A DNA stretch of 24,165 nt, from positions 1 through 24,165 of the IMG/VR virus record IMGVR_UViG_3300042465_003447, one strand, 5' to 3'. Position 1 is the stretch's first letter, and each line of letters starts with the position of its first letter. The position numbers were made by a program, and so were the translations under genes. Below, in pieces: positions 20,001-22,953 of the stretch. This stretch comes from a virus. The notes under the pieces were generated by a model. That model ran no database searches. It was given only the letters and a program-made list of their open reading frames with translations, and was not told the origin of the DNA.

Positions 20001-21073
20001 AGATCTTCAACATCTCCACCAAGCTGTTTAATTACTGGGCCAGCTTTTGGAATTGCAATTGTTAAATCTTCAATAGATACAACAGTTTGGTTTTCAACTG
20101 CGTTTAAAAAGTTTATCTTACTTGCAAGTTGATCAGCAGATATTCCAAATGCATTTGTTAATGAGATAGTTGTTTCTAGTGATTGTTGCTGTTCTACTCC
20201 GCCAAGGACAGCAAGTCTGGTAGCTTCAGCTACTTGAGCAGTAAGCTCTGCTCCAGTCTTACCCATTGCTGCTGCATCAGCAGCCATCTTCATTGTATCT
20301 GTAACAGCCACGCCATACTTAGTAAAACTTTTTGCAAGTAATTCTATTTCTTTAATAGCCTTGTCTGTTTCTTCAGCACTTGTAAATATGTCTCCATACA
20401 CACGCTTAAATCTAATTGCTTGTTCTTCCATTTCCATAAATGTTTTAGAGGCAATGCTGCCAATGTACATTAATGGAACACTAAAACCAACCATAAGCTG
20501 ACGACCAGCCCATTGTGTATTCTTACCAAAATTAAGAAGTGATGTAGAACCTTGCTTAACTAGTTGATTAAATATTGCTTGTTTTTGTCCTGCAACTGCT
20601 GCTTGATTTCCAAAATCTTTCATATTCAAAGTTGTTGGAGTAATAGACATTGCCTTAGTTGCGCCAGATGCATCACGACCCATCTTAATATATTGGGTCT
20701 GCATCTTTCTTACACGTTCTTCTGCTACCTTGCCAATTGTGTCAAATTCTGCTCTAAACAATTTACCAAATGATTTTGTAGAAGCACCCGCATAACGGAA
20801 ATACTCACGCATAGAGAGTTTGTTGTTCTCCAGTGCGTGAGTAAATGACTCCGTAGATGTTCTGACTAATCCCATTTGTGCATGGAATTGACCAGTTGCA
20901 TTTATAGAATTAAGAAGATTTTGTTGTAATCCCTTTTGTGCTGCAGCACTTGCTGCACTATTTTTTGCTATAGATGCATGAAATGTTGCTAGTTGACGTT
21001 GAAGTGTTTTTAGTTCGGCTAATGCTGCTGACGAATCAATGTGTATGCCAATATTAGCATTTACATCAGCCAT
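8012..21073 (-). CDS. Giant tape measure protein with embedded enzyme-like cargo domains, 4353 residues
   Basis: It sets tail length and fills the tail lumen before DNA ejection. Residues 1-600 are a TP901-type tape measure core with a hydrophobic stretch at about 540-580. Further along are a nucleotidyltransferase-like domain (727-868), a kinase-like domain (1195-1365), a Lys-rich linker (about 1445-1510), hydrophobic helices (about 1578-1645), nine prolines (2221-2229), a long coiled coil rich in Ala, Lys, Glu and Gln (about 2590-3160), a GNAT-like segment (3445-3540), two ADP-ribosyltransferase-like regions (3598-3830 and 3990-4170) and a C-terminus ending DDIASTVMQKIKYIDGQRIRGQR-like, which I associate with actinophage tape measures. 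MLTPGE modules centre on M688, M3226 and M4280. The start ATG follows the short chaperone stop by 18 bases, with a GAGGTG ribosome binding site. It is far longer than most tape measures (usually 700-2500). The frame is intact throughout. Confidence 0.93.
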   Translation of the reverse strand: MADVNANIGIHIDSSAALAELKTLQRQLATFHASIAKNSAASAAAQKGLQQNLLNSINATGQFHAQMGLVRTSTESFTHALENNKLSMREYFRYAGASTKSFGKLFRAEFDTIGKVAEERVRKMQTQYIKMGRDASGATKAMSITPTTLNMKDFGNQAAVAGQKQAIFNQLVKQGSTSLLNFGKNTQWAGRQLMVGFSVPLMYIGSIASKTFMEMEEQAIRFKRVYGDIFTSAEETDKAIKEIELLAKSFTKYGVAVTDTMKMAADAAAMGKTGAELTAQVAEATRLAVLGGVEQQQSLETTISLTNAFGISADQLASKINFLNAVENQTVVSIEDLTIAIPKAGPVIKQLGGDVEDLAFFLTAMKEGGINASEGANALKSGLASLINPSKKAAAMLMDLGVNINGIVEANAGDVKNTVIGFAQALDTLDPLNRSRAIEQLFGKFQFARLSTLFQNITQDGTQASKVLGLTQASVEELAIMSERELKRVEDAVGVDFKQAVEDLKVSIMPIGKAFLEALTPIIKFAAELLKKFDGLGDGTKKFIVVATTLVGILGPTLLMTFGLVANGAANIIKLFLALRSGFLKLSGNTTVLSQQTSYLNAEQLEAATVAASLNQAHTRLTQSFNLEATAVHALRNAYVQATTAALTFARANPGMMSPGFKGPTSKKFSTGSTYVPGIGTKDTVPSMLTPGEAVIPRDVAQNPAYQPIIDAMVNGKLQGFSKGTTAVVAFGAHQPFTSAHEDIANQGKSLAVAEGSEFIQYTSAGTKAKKGVVSLDTRVRQIEESVGKPPVVATDPFAVMEDLKNRGITEVKVLLGSDRMESTVFDLAAEKHGITLQKVEVPRVPGSTDDVSATKLREAVESGDLKTARKLLAKGTSAATKKLIIDEIKEHYKTEKSKVTLFDKEYNTKTPDGAENVKKLIDQFVPTDKKDTYVFTDPKTGEQTTLTREKIVKAFDKRSGPGQEFTSSTIQKALNIGTGVHGSGKSSATKGKISDLAKEAGYSNQIEEQRIIEERLKERGIKLTPGQKKSFFQLEQAHLIEHTDSDGNKIFRAANIVPDSGWSNNYLNTVKGSIGQDLLAMTDDQLKARGTDRASIQRLVDGEHPNTAALARAMRAAAVLDVERNPTKAIAHATIAGMDYRFNTGFYPATGGRPTIAELFPDDATVKAQTKEDAIFAETDKNVKNSRFKDEPVTRYGEKISKTSGYSFEEANHLGGVYKKSDGTQVFVKPMMTEDIALAEQRLTEIGRRVGLDTPEQTLRVIEDSKTGKKLFALESPYNEAFDPATIPRTFSENDYFTQVVAAGVRGDTDLKKGNLGGSVLTDPGRSGVLNKASGPRYLTMDIPSIKEIAEKNLGGVSGPNAARSPQWFGNATVDIAKNMTSDVYHDKMLAEINRQEGIIRQALTDFNLNPLERPYYENMLTRIEEAKGVDWRELHKRHTSIVIKPDEEIENVKTGKTRKPQTESRPANIKSSSKNPKDSKIAPPLKKDEEVVQGSKAKKGKKGQKAPRVKTVRPGFADARISQADALAGLMGTPRPGMLIDEINLDGLNTEVKNTTGRFKDLGHKFKDLGHKSNIAAGAISGLTMMAAFSGGKLGEIATTAMPFVFGIQGIVALLPMMKNPWVAAVAAIASLGIGMMMLVDNAKKMAQKEADYIDSISATTDKMKKIGVISKKFGASEIMATRRADFLPSFNSKPVTREGQQFGTTFMGSEVGKEISEGFSKSLLADRATAVKQFALQLSGYVSDGVIDGVQAGDIARQISVDFQDMSLYPSIIGQLTSIIGPDGIDILKDPIKVRLEIINQESIAAELAADQIVPNQPTKGGFNSAKSGVKDFGFGFVKDYLVGSDKTNKTAAAASALSNQALSSAKAQSDATKVQYEDDLKVLEAKKAIAKTEKERKVAQDEIDTLTSTNKDNTIKLRAEVERLLKAQQDAFNKTSRKSQESDFSVFGLFDIPAPNPAQKAFIEAGRKQVVTKYKGGNLEDSANAMLTNTKDLKSKSLEVRINALAATGTNPTNLSTLMKMFSGEGGEDALNKEIDIAVKTRGIDESVGLVGQLAFIKDEDLKKELFVGINAVGNEDTYTGITKTLTELLEADGKDFSVTASLKVNGVGKLIALQTKLSELEALPEPITKVTQIENIGLPPGAIDGISKEWAYFMSLDPEVRKRAITSYITVYELAGSGIESGNVGVGADAKYDQEQEKKKGATAALKARYKPGVTPPPPPPPPPGGGGDGTKNRDTTLDELLKKLKFVRDASIDAEGSLSYLMKIVSGKGITKFAGVSQQLMAGTKGGFNREFIGMLESMDNKTRDIYMRVKKGKVVLTEQGVALKAAFNEKVVGEYHDAQIRVVQDSVAQDAAFKKLRKAGVDVATALEMTADAGLAVAINAKKIDKKKMLEMAAATKAAKDDALALARALEEVASAAKLDKAAATEKLNTLQQAKNVFKYSNEDLKSIADSPALLEAVKNMLSADKLGPEFAKLKEKVEKTLSDNKYTIEVEAKVNILTSSIQQIASSVQSIFDGIASNIQKIIQFTANKVADKWDPIIAGADKTVDAIQATIDDDIIVDPVTGKITGVVKGLQTKFDEANDAVNKATDAYDKSIEGINKTFETDTADFTKEIERLNKAIKVIKDTKDIDVTSKEQIALAFGDSTEGLDTSSLSLEGAEKFVADTQTRIQEQFNRPIEMFQQQIASYNRTIEMQYTRAVEKIQKEIEGIQREISTDFELPLSNMQKESSKLSEDLAVMDKITESINDKYKVQEDALTKVAELNQDIVEQQKQQLGLADALSKGDISAAAAAVQEIRAANAEKSLGSQQGTLGKAKQAELDAVKSSDGLTRDQIAERQFVIERASYEIQVRRAKLEKDIADKQEAIYKIENDPKRLEIITQIKKIEDDIYAKELDRQRVNNALYLIQTQIEAKNTAISVQQAAINTQEDKIQEKQDAREAALKTAQEAHATAMVGLNADLTAAETKLKDAQIALAKAQAEADALRKAKEKEITSATEAMKAEFKLIEDGLIAAEAAALDFTTQIGLATTAAAELVRTFAGLQKDKDDAAAKDLKRIADIKQAEINAANSLAAMDAMRATDAENKAKADEAEAARLNDLYSDSFEMTKQQVEELKRVTELARVSRAEANRLTRIAAASKAAALAISTVVPPVIPPVVTVGATGPNGTYAEGLAKNPQLKGMNPETIAAILKGMGYYNYGGLIPEMFAAGGFSKGTDTVPAMLTPGEFVVRKAAVDKYGMNMLSALNEGYLHKGGPVGHKHKYGASSTPPSGYTTNNGIPIQTLGGSGPNKDKAAPKGFKAIFNKESWEQTANFFGLPSIGKTLQDLMKYGGPSPLAPLAMTAARLTGQDMKSSVGDNAMAALNLIPIPIAKLAKPVVNAAAKVIPQGVKKFVEKDLGIDMFTKLSAKLNNPGAISVANTAPEVPVVSDVPAAKPKLPEGYSLNVDTSDPYLNFINVTKDGEKIGQLSWDKITNIVEGIKVLPAHQGQLIGTEMWNYAKSISPITHSPYRTPAGDKFAHSIGDEVVPLNEGWLPGDWSEGLLNAAKARAAAKSAPISVANAAPTVPPVMAALPAPPVRAALPAPPVKPEVVNAMNPSKASKTILRNLQGKAFQFAQRDGRVLPEMTLGAEGQIEAHNILNKTPTTDLAKAYHYYWEKAYSILAKQGDQSIKGMSKEDFLLNVQSFGKGQVSRNDLATVVPDFMKSANKAYAEAHGLDPNQQLAMFKATQAFSELGGYWSMSSKMATAFAQERRFLNLTGSQSGLSGSNAGIYRIDVLPEQVPTPLSIGGMYDEFTSFLPPELVSEIGGAKRIAMSGMPTRHGPSRDNVADEIYSIVPGANLPEGMTLKSLKQLLKIDLLGRGTIQTIHPGQDDLFKKLLDMGVIKPKNFTPDKLPEPLPKPSNTEDVEALIAYGRSWNNRRAAELRITEKQNPDYDKLYNLMKAVSEEDLAVRLRGENPAWDTDLYPKYKALYGSEPTPEKALFDKHSANDSPYWKYQEDRGYYENELATLDKAEKFGVSPEDILALRNYLEKPLLGHLPNQSGPINSLVEKFIIPEGTTSYRGLSDVDLEALSGLQIGESFVSPTVRSITNDYDAAAKIAAFGGTSGGQTDALAVINFGEGVKGIPDIAAFAESQGLSHEGIIAPNTKFILESFKPAATVASRYENQVGIHQINTVPGEGEIITKDVNEYVLRAVNADAISIPAIGPATPIPPVALPDPEIPKIIKSKISASKLKKLTKLIDEDYAPSKSDAHRLMMATGGLVPGLGNKDTISSMLTPGEFVIKKSAVEAYGANNLAKINDGISTDSSVYNYSLSVNVSGNNLNADDIASTVMQKIKYIDGQRIRGQR
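8144..8290 (-). repeat. MLTPGE module, copy 3 (tape measure residues about 4262-4310)
   Basis: The protein segment has MATGGLVPGLGNKDTISSML, then TPGEFVIKKSAVEAYG and LAKINDG. It closes the second cargo block and leads into the C-terminal segment of about 40 residues. Copies 2 and 3 bracket the GNAT and ADP-ribosyltransferase-like region. Confidence 0.8.
8564..9106 (-). other. R-S-E type ADP-ribosyltransferase-like domain inside the tape measure
   Basis: Tape measure residues about 3990-4170. The three landmark motifs occur in order: TSYRGL with R4067 (NAD-binding Arg), GESFVSPTVRS with S4088-P-T4090 (the S-T-S strand), and LSHEGIIAPNTKFIL with E4145 as the candidate catalytic Glu followed by the typical 'ii.P.t.f.v' strand. 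Spacings of 21 and 57 residues suit the family. The residue two before E4145 is Ser rather than Glu or Gln, which may change target specificity or lower arginine-specific activity. Phage-borne transferases such as T4 Alt are known to be injected and to modify host proteins. Confidence 0.6.
9584..10282 (-). other. Possible ADP-ribosyltransferase-like domain (weak) inside the tape measure
   Basis: Tape measure residues about 3598-3830. YWSMSSKMATAFA (W3742, S3743, S3745, S3746) resembles the central Ser-x-Ser motif of R-S-E ADP-ribosyltransferases followed by a helix, and YRIDVLP...YDEFTSFLPPE with E3797 resembles the late strand carrying the catalytic Glu before a 'llP' turn. A clear early Arg motif is not seen. 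This may be a diverged transferase or another alpha/beta domain. Confidence 0.3.
10304..10369 (-). repeat. 27-base tandem repeat, about 2.4 copies, Pro/Ala-rich linker
   Basis: Units start at 10304, 10331 and 10358 with period 27; the first two differ by few bases and the third is partial. They encode a repeated nine-residue PV[MR]AALPAP linker after the GNAT-like segment, ending in PVKPEV. The linker separates GNAT-like and ADP-ribosyltransferase-like regions. Confidence 0.85.
10373..10398 (-). repeat. Direct repeat, copy B, on the C-terminal side of the GNAT-like segment
   Basis: Partner of the copy at 10796-10821, with 24 of 26 bases identical. It encodes ISVANAAP. The pair could have arisen by linker duplication or could mark the edges of an acquired domain. 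Confidence 0.8.
10454..10741 (-). other. GNAT acetyltransferase-like segment inside the tape measure
   Basis: Tape measure residues about 3445-3540. IVEGIKVLPAHQGQLIGTEM resembles the strand-4/helix-3 acetyl-CoA binding motif of GNAT enzymes; Q3490-G-Q-L3493-I-G3495 fits [Q/R]-x-x-G-x-[G/A] except that the first Gly is Leu. The following SPYRTPAGDKFAHSIG is the usual 'S...R...G..f...G' tail of small phage GNAT-like domains. It is short for a full GNAT (about 140-150 residues), so it may be reduced or inactive. Confidence 0.5.
10796..10821 (-). repeat. Direct repeat, copy A, on the N-terminal side of the GNAT-like segment
   Basis: This 26-base stretch (plus strand begins aggggcag and ends agagattg) matches bases 10373-10398 with two mismatches, at a distance of 423 bases (141 codons). 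Both copies encode the linker ISVAN[TA]AP. They flank the GNAT-like segment. Confidence 0.8.
11309..11461 (-). repeat. MLTPGE module, copy 2 (tape measure residues about 3205-3255)
   Basis: The protein segment has AAGGFSKGTDTVPAML, then TPGEFVVRKAAVDKYG and LSALNEG. It lies just after the long coiled coil and before the GNAT-like segment. It is closest to copy 3, sharing the downstream helix K-x-A-V-x-x-Y-G and the N-[ED]-G ending. Confidence 0.8.
14387..14410 (-). repeat. Triplet repeat (CCT)8 encoding a proline run
   Basis: Eight consecutive AGG triplets on the plus strand (CCT on the coding strand) plus one CCA give nine prolines (tape measure residues 2221-2229), followed by four glycines and DGT. 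It probably forms a stiff-then-flexible linker. A pure triplet run can change length by slippage without breaking the frame. Confidence 0.9.
16351..16392 (-). repeat. Perfect 21-base tandem duplication in the tape measure gene
   Basis: Two adjacent identical 21-base units (16351-16371 and 16372-16392) encode FKDLGHK twice, giving RFKDLGHKFKDLGHKSN near residue 1562. The identity at the DNA level points to a recent in-frame duplication, just before the hydrophobic helices at about 1578-1645. Confidence 0.9.
16979..17491 (-). other. HipA/protein-kinase-like domain inside the tape measure
   Basis: Tape measure residues about 1195-1365. LGGVYKKSDGTQVFVKP carries a Gly-rich turn and a candidate ATP-binding lysine, K1230, with E1241 as a possible helix-C partner. 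The segment RRVGLDTPEQ follows as in HipA-like kinases of phages and polymorphic toxins. GDTDLKKGN places D1311 and N1316 five residues apart, the catalytic-loop spacing of kinases, and MDIPS supplies D1343 as a candidate metal-binding aspartate. All key residues are present, so activity is possible. The assignment is by motif only; a structural mimic cannot be excluded. Confidence 0.5.
18470..18895 (-). other. Nucleotidyltransferase-like (HIGH superfamily) domain inside the tape measure
   Basis: Tape measure residues about 727-868. F731-GAHQPFTSAHE places T738-S-A-H741 where the superfamily has [T/H]-x-G-H; the Gly is replaced by Ala. About 80 residues later comes VLLGSDR (around 813-819), a conserved strand-turn of the fold, and then V852-SATKLR858, matching the ISSTxxR nucleotide-binding motif. 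Order and spacing fit a complete small domain of the NMN/pantetheine-phosphate adenylyltransferase type. The reaction would be transfer of a nucleotidyl group, for instance making NAD from NMN; the substrate cannot be read from the sequence. It follows directly on the first MLTPGE module. Confidence 0.7.
18959..19072 (-). repeat. MLTPGE module, copy 1 (tape measure residues about 668-705)
   Basis: The protein segment runs STGSTYVPGIGTKDTVPSML, then TPGEAVIPRD. It is one of three related modules in the tape measure, with a Gly-rich lead, D-T-[VI]-[PS]-[AS]-M-L-T-P-G-E-[AF]-V-[IV] core and a following basic or polar stretch. This copy stands immediately before the nucleotidyltransferase-like domain. 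Such modules recur in many tape measure proteins; their function is not known to me. Confidence 0.75.
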
Positions 21074-21091
21074 CAGTTACACCTCTTTTAT

Positions 21092-21421
21092 TTAGTTATT
21101 TGCAAGTACTGTATTAAGCAAAGCGTTTGCATCTGAAAGTTTAACTCCAGAAGCTGCTTCAATAATGTTATATACAGTTGGTAAATCTAGAACTTCTTCT
21201 AATGCAGAAATGTCATCTGCAAGTTCTGGCTTGTATTGCTTCATAGCAATCTGCACACATTCAACAAGAATGTTCATTGACTTCTCGTTGTTGTCTGCTA
21301 CAGCTGCCACCTGTTCAAACTTACTCATAAATGGACGGAGCAAAGAAATCTTAAGTGGACGTACCTTAATCTTTGTACCATCAATCAGAGTTAGTTCTGT
21401 ACCCTCTTGTGTATTTGCCAT
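21092..21421 (-). CDS. Short tail assembly chaperone (G-like), 109 residues
   Basis: The product aligns along its length with the first 95 residues of the preceding 230-residue chaperone: shared PLKI, LR.FM, LVECV, MKQY.PE and the D.PT.Y segment at similar spacing. It ends soon after SGVKLSDANALL, about where the long form begins its C-terminal extension. Tail assembly chaperones bind the tape measure and recruit tube subunits; they usually come as a short form and a frameshifted long form, coded just before the tape measure as here. The start ATG has AGGAGG eight bases upstream, and an extended -10 promoter lies in the 49-base gap before it. It is probably a duplicate that supplies the short form as a separate gene. 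Confidence 0.8.
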   Translation of the reverse strand: MANTQEGTELTLIDGTKIKVRPLKISLLRPFMSKFEQVAAVADNNEKSMNILVECVQIAMKQYKPELADDISALEEVLDLPTVYNIIEAASGVKLSDANALLNTVLANN

Positions 21422-21450
21422 TTTTTATTCCTCCTATATAGGCTTAGTCA

Positions 21451-21459
21451 ATTATAGCA
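21451..21459 (-). promoter_or_regulatory. Extended -10 promoter of the short chaperone/tape measure
   Basis: On the minus strand the sequence reads TGC-TATAAT, a perfect extended -10 box, just after the stop of the long chaperone and about 30 bases before the ATG of the short one. No convincing -35 box is seen. It shares GTTTTATG-n-TA[T/G]AAT with the promoter of the long chaperone. It could drive the tape measure and all downstream tail genes. Confidence 0.6.
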
Positions 21460-21470
21460 TAAAACGCTGC

Positions 21471-22163
21471 TCAGGTTAGGTTTTCGTAATCTAATCCCAT
21501 GCCAATTCCAAAGCCAGCTTTTTGTGCGTTTACTCCTTGAAGTGATAAAACATCATTAGAGTCTCCAGTTTGTCCACCACTAAAGACTCTTGCTTTCATG
21601 TCTTCCCACTCTTTTTGTCCTCTGTCTTTTCCGCTTTCTGCGTCAAGGTCAACACCTTGCATAGCAGCAAGAAATTTCTTTTCTGAATAGTCTAGATCTC
21701 TTACTGCTTCTAACGTAATCATTAGTTCTGACATAGATAGAGATCTTTCTAGTTCTTCGTAATCTTTCCATATACCCAGCAAAAATACTTCAGACTCTAG
21801 TTTAGCTAAGTCTAATGTATCCCAGGTTTCCCCACTTTTTTCTGCTTGGTTCTTTACAGGTTCTTCAGATTTTTTATTTATCTTAATCCCAGCAGATATG
21901 TCTAGTACCTTATATATTGTTGGCATGTCAACATTGTCTTCTACATCTTCTACTGTTTTAGATATCTCAGGACAATATTGTTTCATGCAAACTCTTACAC
22001 ATTCTACAAGGGTACCAATAGCCTCATCATCATTTTTGGCATTTTTAATATCATCAAATGCCACCATGAACTCTCTAAGATACTTGATCTTAAGTGGAGA
22101 TATTTCTAGCTCTGTCCCATTAAATAAATGAACATTTTCAGTCTTATATACTTTAGTTGCCAT
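21471..22163 (-). CDS. Long tail assembly chaperone (GT-like), 230 residues
   Basis: Residues 1-95 match the short chaperone encoded next. Residues about 110-230 are an extension with LSMSELMITLEAVRDLDY, KKFLAAMQGVDLD, EWEDMKARVFSGG and a C-terminal GFGIGMGLDYENL phrase that I associate with the T-part of actinophage chaperones. In most phages this extension is reached by a programmed frameshift; here it is in the same frame as the N-terminal part. The gene follows a terminator and starts at ATG 22163, only 9 bases after a TAGAAT box and without a clear Shine-Dalgarno sequence, so it may be read from a nearly leaderless mRNA. An A6 run at the domain border (21870-21875) could allow slippage into an early stop. 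Confidence 0.8.
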   Translation of the reverse strand: MATKVYKTENVHLFNGTELEISPLKIKYLREFMVAFDDIKNAKNDDEAIGTLVECVRVCMKQYCPEISKTVEDVEDNVDMPTIYKVLDISAGIKINKKSEEPVKNQAEKSGETWDTLDLAKLESEVFLLGIWKDYEELERSLSMSELMITLEAVRDLDYSEKKFLAAMQGVDLDAESGKDRGQKEWEDMKARVFSGGQTGDSNDVLSLQGVNAQKAGFGIGMGLDYENLT

Positions 22164-22172
22164 TGAACTTCT

Positions 22173-22181
22173 ATTCTACCA
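22173..22181 (-). promoter_or_regulatory. Extended -10 promoter of the long chaperone, near-leaderless start
   Basis: Minus-strand TGG-TAGAAT, beginning right after the T-tract of the upstream terminator. The hexamer ends 9 bases before the ATG, so a normal start site would fall about 1-3 bases before the start codon. No ribosome binding site is visible in GAAGTTCA before the ATG, which agrees with leaderless translation. Confidence 0.55.
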
Positions 22182-22182
22182 T

Positions 22183-22216
22183 AAAACAGAAAAGCCCACC
22201 TCCAAAGAGATGGGCT
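22183..22216 (-). terminator. Intrinsic terminator after the major tail protein gene
   Basis: On the minus strand AGCCCATCTC, loop TTTG, GAGGTGGGCT forms a 10-base-pair stem (one G-T pair) at 22216-22193, followed by TTTCTGTTTT at 22192-22183. It starts about 18 bases downstream of the tail tube stop. The plus strand lacks a T-tract after the hairpin, so it acts on minus-strand transcripts. Confidence 0.9.
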
Positions 22217-22234
22217 ATGCTGCTTGCTTAAGAA

Positions 22235-22873
22235 TTAAGACAATGTGTCTCCGAAGGTACGATCAACGATCTTACCATATGAGCCAGATGCATCCTCTGG
22301 AAGTAGACGGAATGAAACTTCAAACATTGAAGCTTCGTCACGCTTTGCAGAAACTGTTACGTTCTCGATTGACAAGGCACGGTATGCTGTGTAAACACGC
22401 TCTACATCTGCAGATGTGGCACAATCACCTGTTCCTGGTCCGACAGCAACAATTCCACGCTCTACTGGACATTCGCCAAGTTCACCTGCAGAAAGGTTTA
22501 ATACCCGTCCTGAGTGAGTTGCTTTATTTCCAGTTAGTTGGTCATCGTTAAAAGCAAGTGCTAGTAACAAGTTTTCAAGTGTAGCTTCAGCAAAGGCTGT
22601 TGCAAGGTTAACTTGCATTCCTTGCTTGTAAAGCTTAGCAACGTCAAGAATCTGGTCAACTTGAACTTCACCGAAGTCAGGTTGAAACTGCATTTCAAGA
22701 CCGTTCATTGTATAACCAACATTAGTATAAGCTGCATCATTTGAGAGAGTCTCTCTGAATGATACTTCGGTGCTAAATGATTCTAGTGTTGATGGGGTCA
22801 AAGTTGTGTCTGCAACGAATAGTGCAGCTGCTCCAACGATGATATTAGTTGAACTTCCACGGCTATATGACAT
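22235..22873 (-). CDS. Major tail tube protein, 212 residues
   Basis: The protein polymerises into the tail tube around the tape measure. It starts with SYSRGSSTNIIVGAAALFVA, has a central GLEMQFQPDFGEVQVDQILDV region (about residues 58-78) and a helix with ANLYK-like KLYKQGM and LENLLLALAF, then a strand-rich C-terminus (VTVSAKRDEASMFEVSFRLL); this is the usual layout of siphovirus tube proteins in the slot before the chaperones. The start ATG has AAAGAGG 6 bases upstream. It is preceded by an extended -10 promoter and followed by a strong terminator, so it probably has its own abundant transcript. Codon use looks more GC-rich than in neighbouring genes, which suits high expression. Family assignment is from layout and position. 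Confidence 0.85.
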   Translation of the reverse strand: MSYSRGSSTNIIVGAAALFVADTTLTPSTLESFSTEVSFRETLSNDAAYTNVGYTMNGLEMQFQPDFGEVQVDQILDVAKLYKQGMQVNLATAFAEATLENLLLALAFNDDQLTGNKATHSGRVLNLSAGELGECPVERGIVAVGPGTGDCATSADVERVYTAYRALSIENVTVSAKRDEASMFEVSFRLLPEDASGSYGKIVDRTFGDTLS

Positions 22874-22938
22874 GGTTACCTCTTTCTTATTCTAGATGAA
22901 TAGATATTAAATTGTTTGGCGTTTGTTTCCTCATGATA

Positions 22939-22947
22939 ATTATAACA
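22939..22947 (-). promoter_or_regulatory. Extended -10 promoter of the major tail protein gene
   Basis: Minus-strand TGT-TATAAT, a perfect extended -10 motif, in the 80-base gap upstream of the tail tube gene and starting just after the previous stop. The predicted start gives a leader of about 60 bases with a good ribosome binding site. No clear -35 box is present. Confidence 0.65.
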
Positions 22948-22953
22948 GCATTT

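Noticed and set aside
22210-22551. Plus-strand frame of 113 codons opposite the tail tube gene
   Set aside because: It is antisense to the tail tube, starts inside the terminator hairpin, has no family-like features, and is rich in His, Leu and Arg as expected for a shadow frame.
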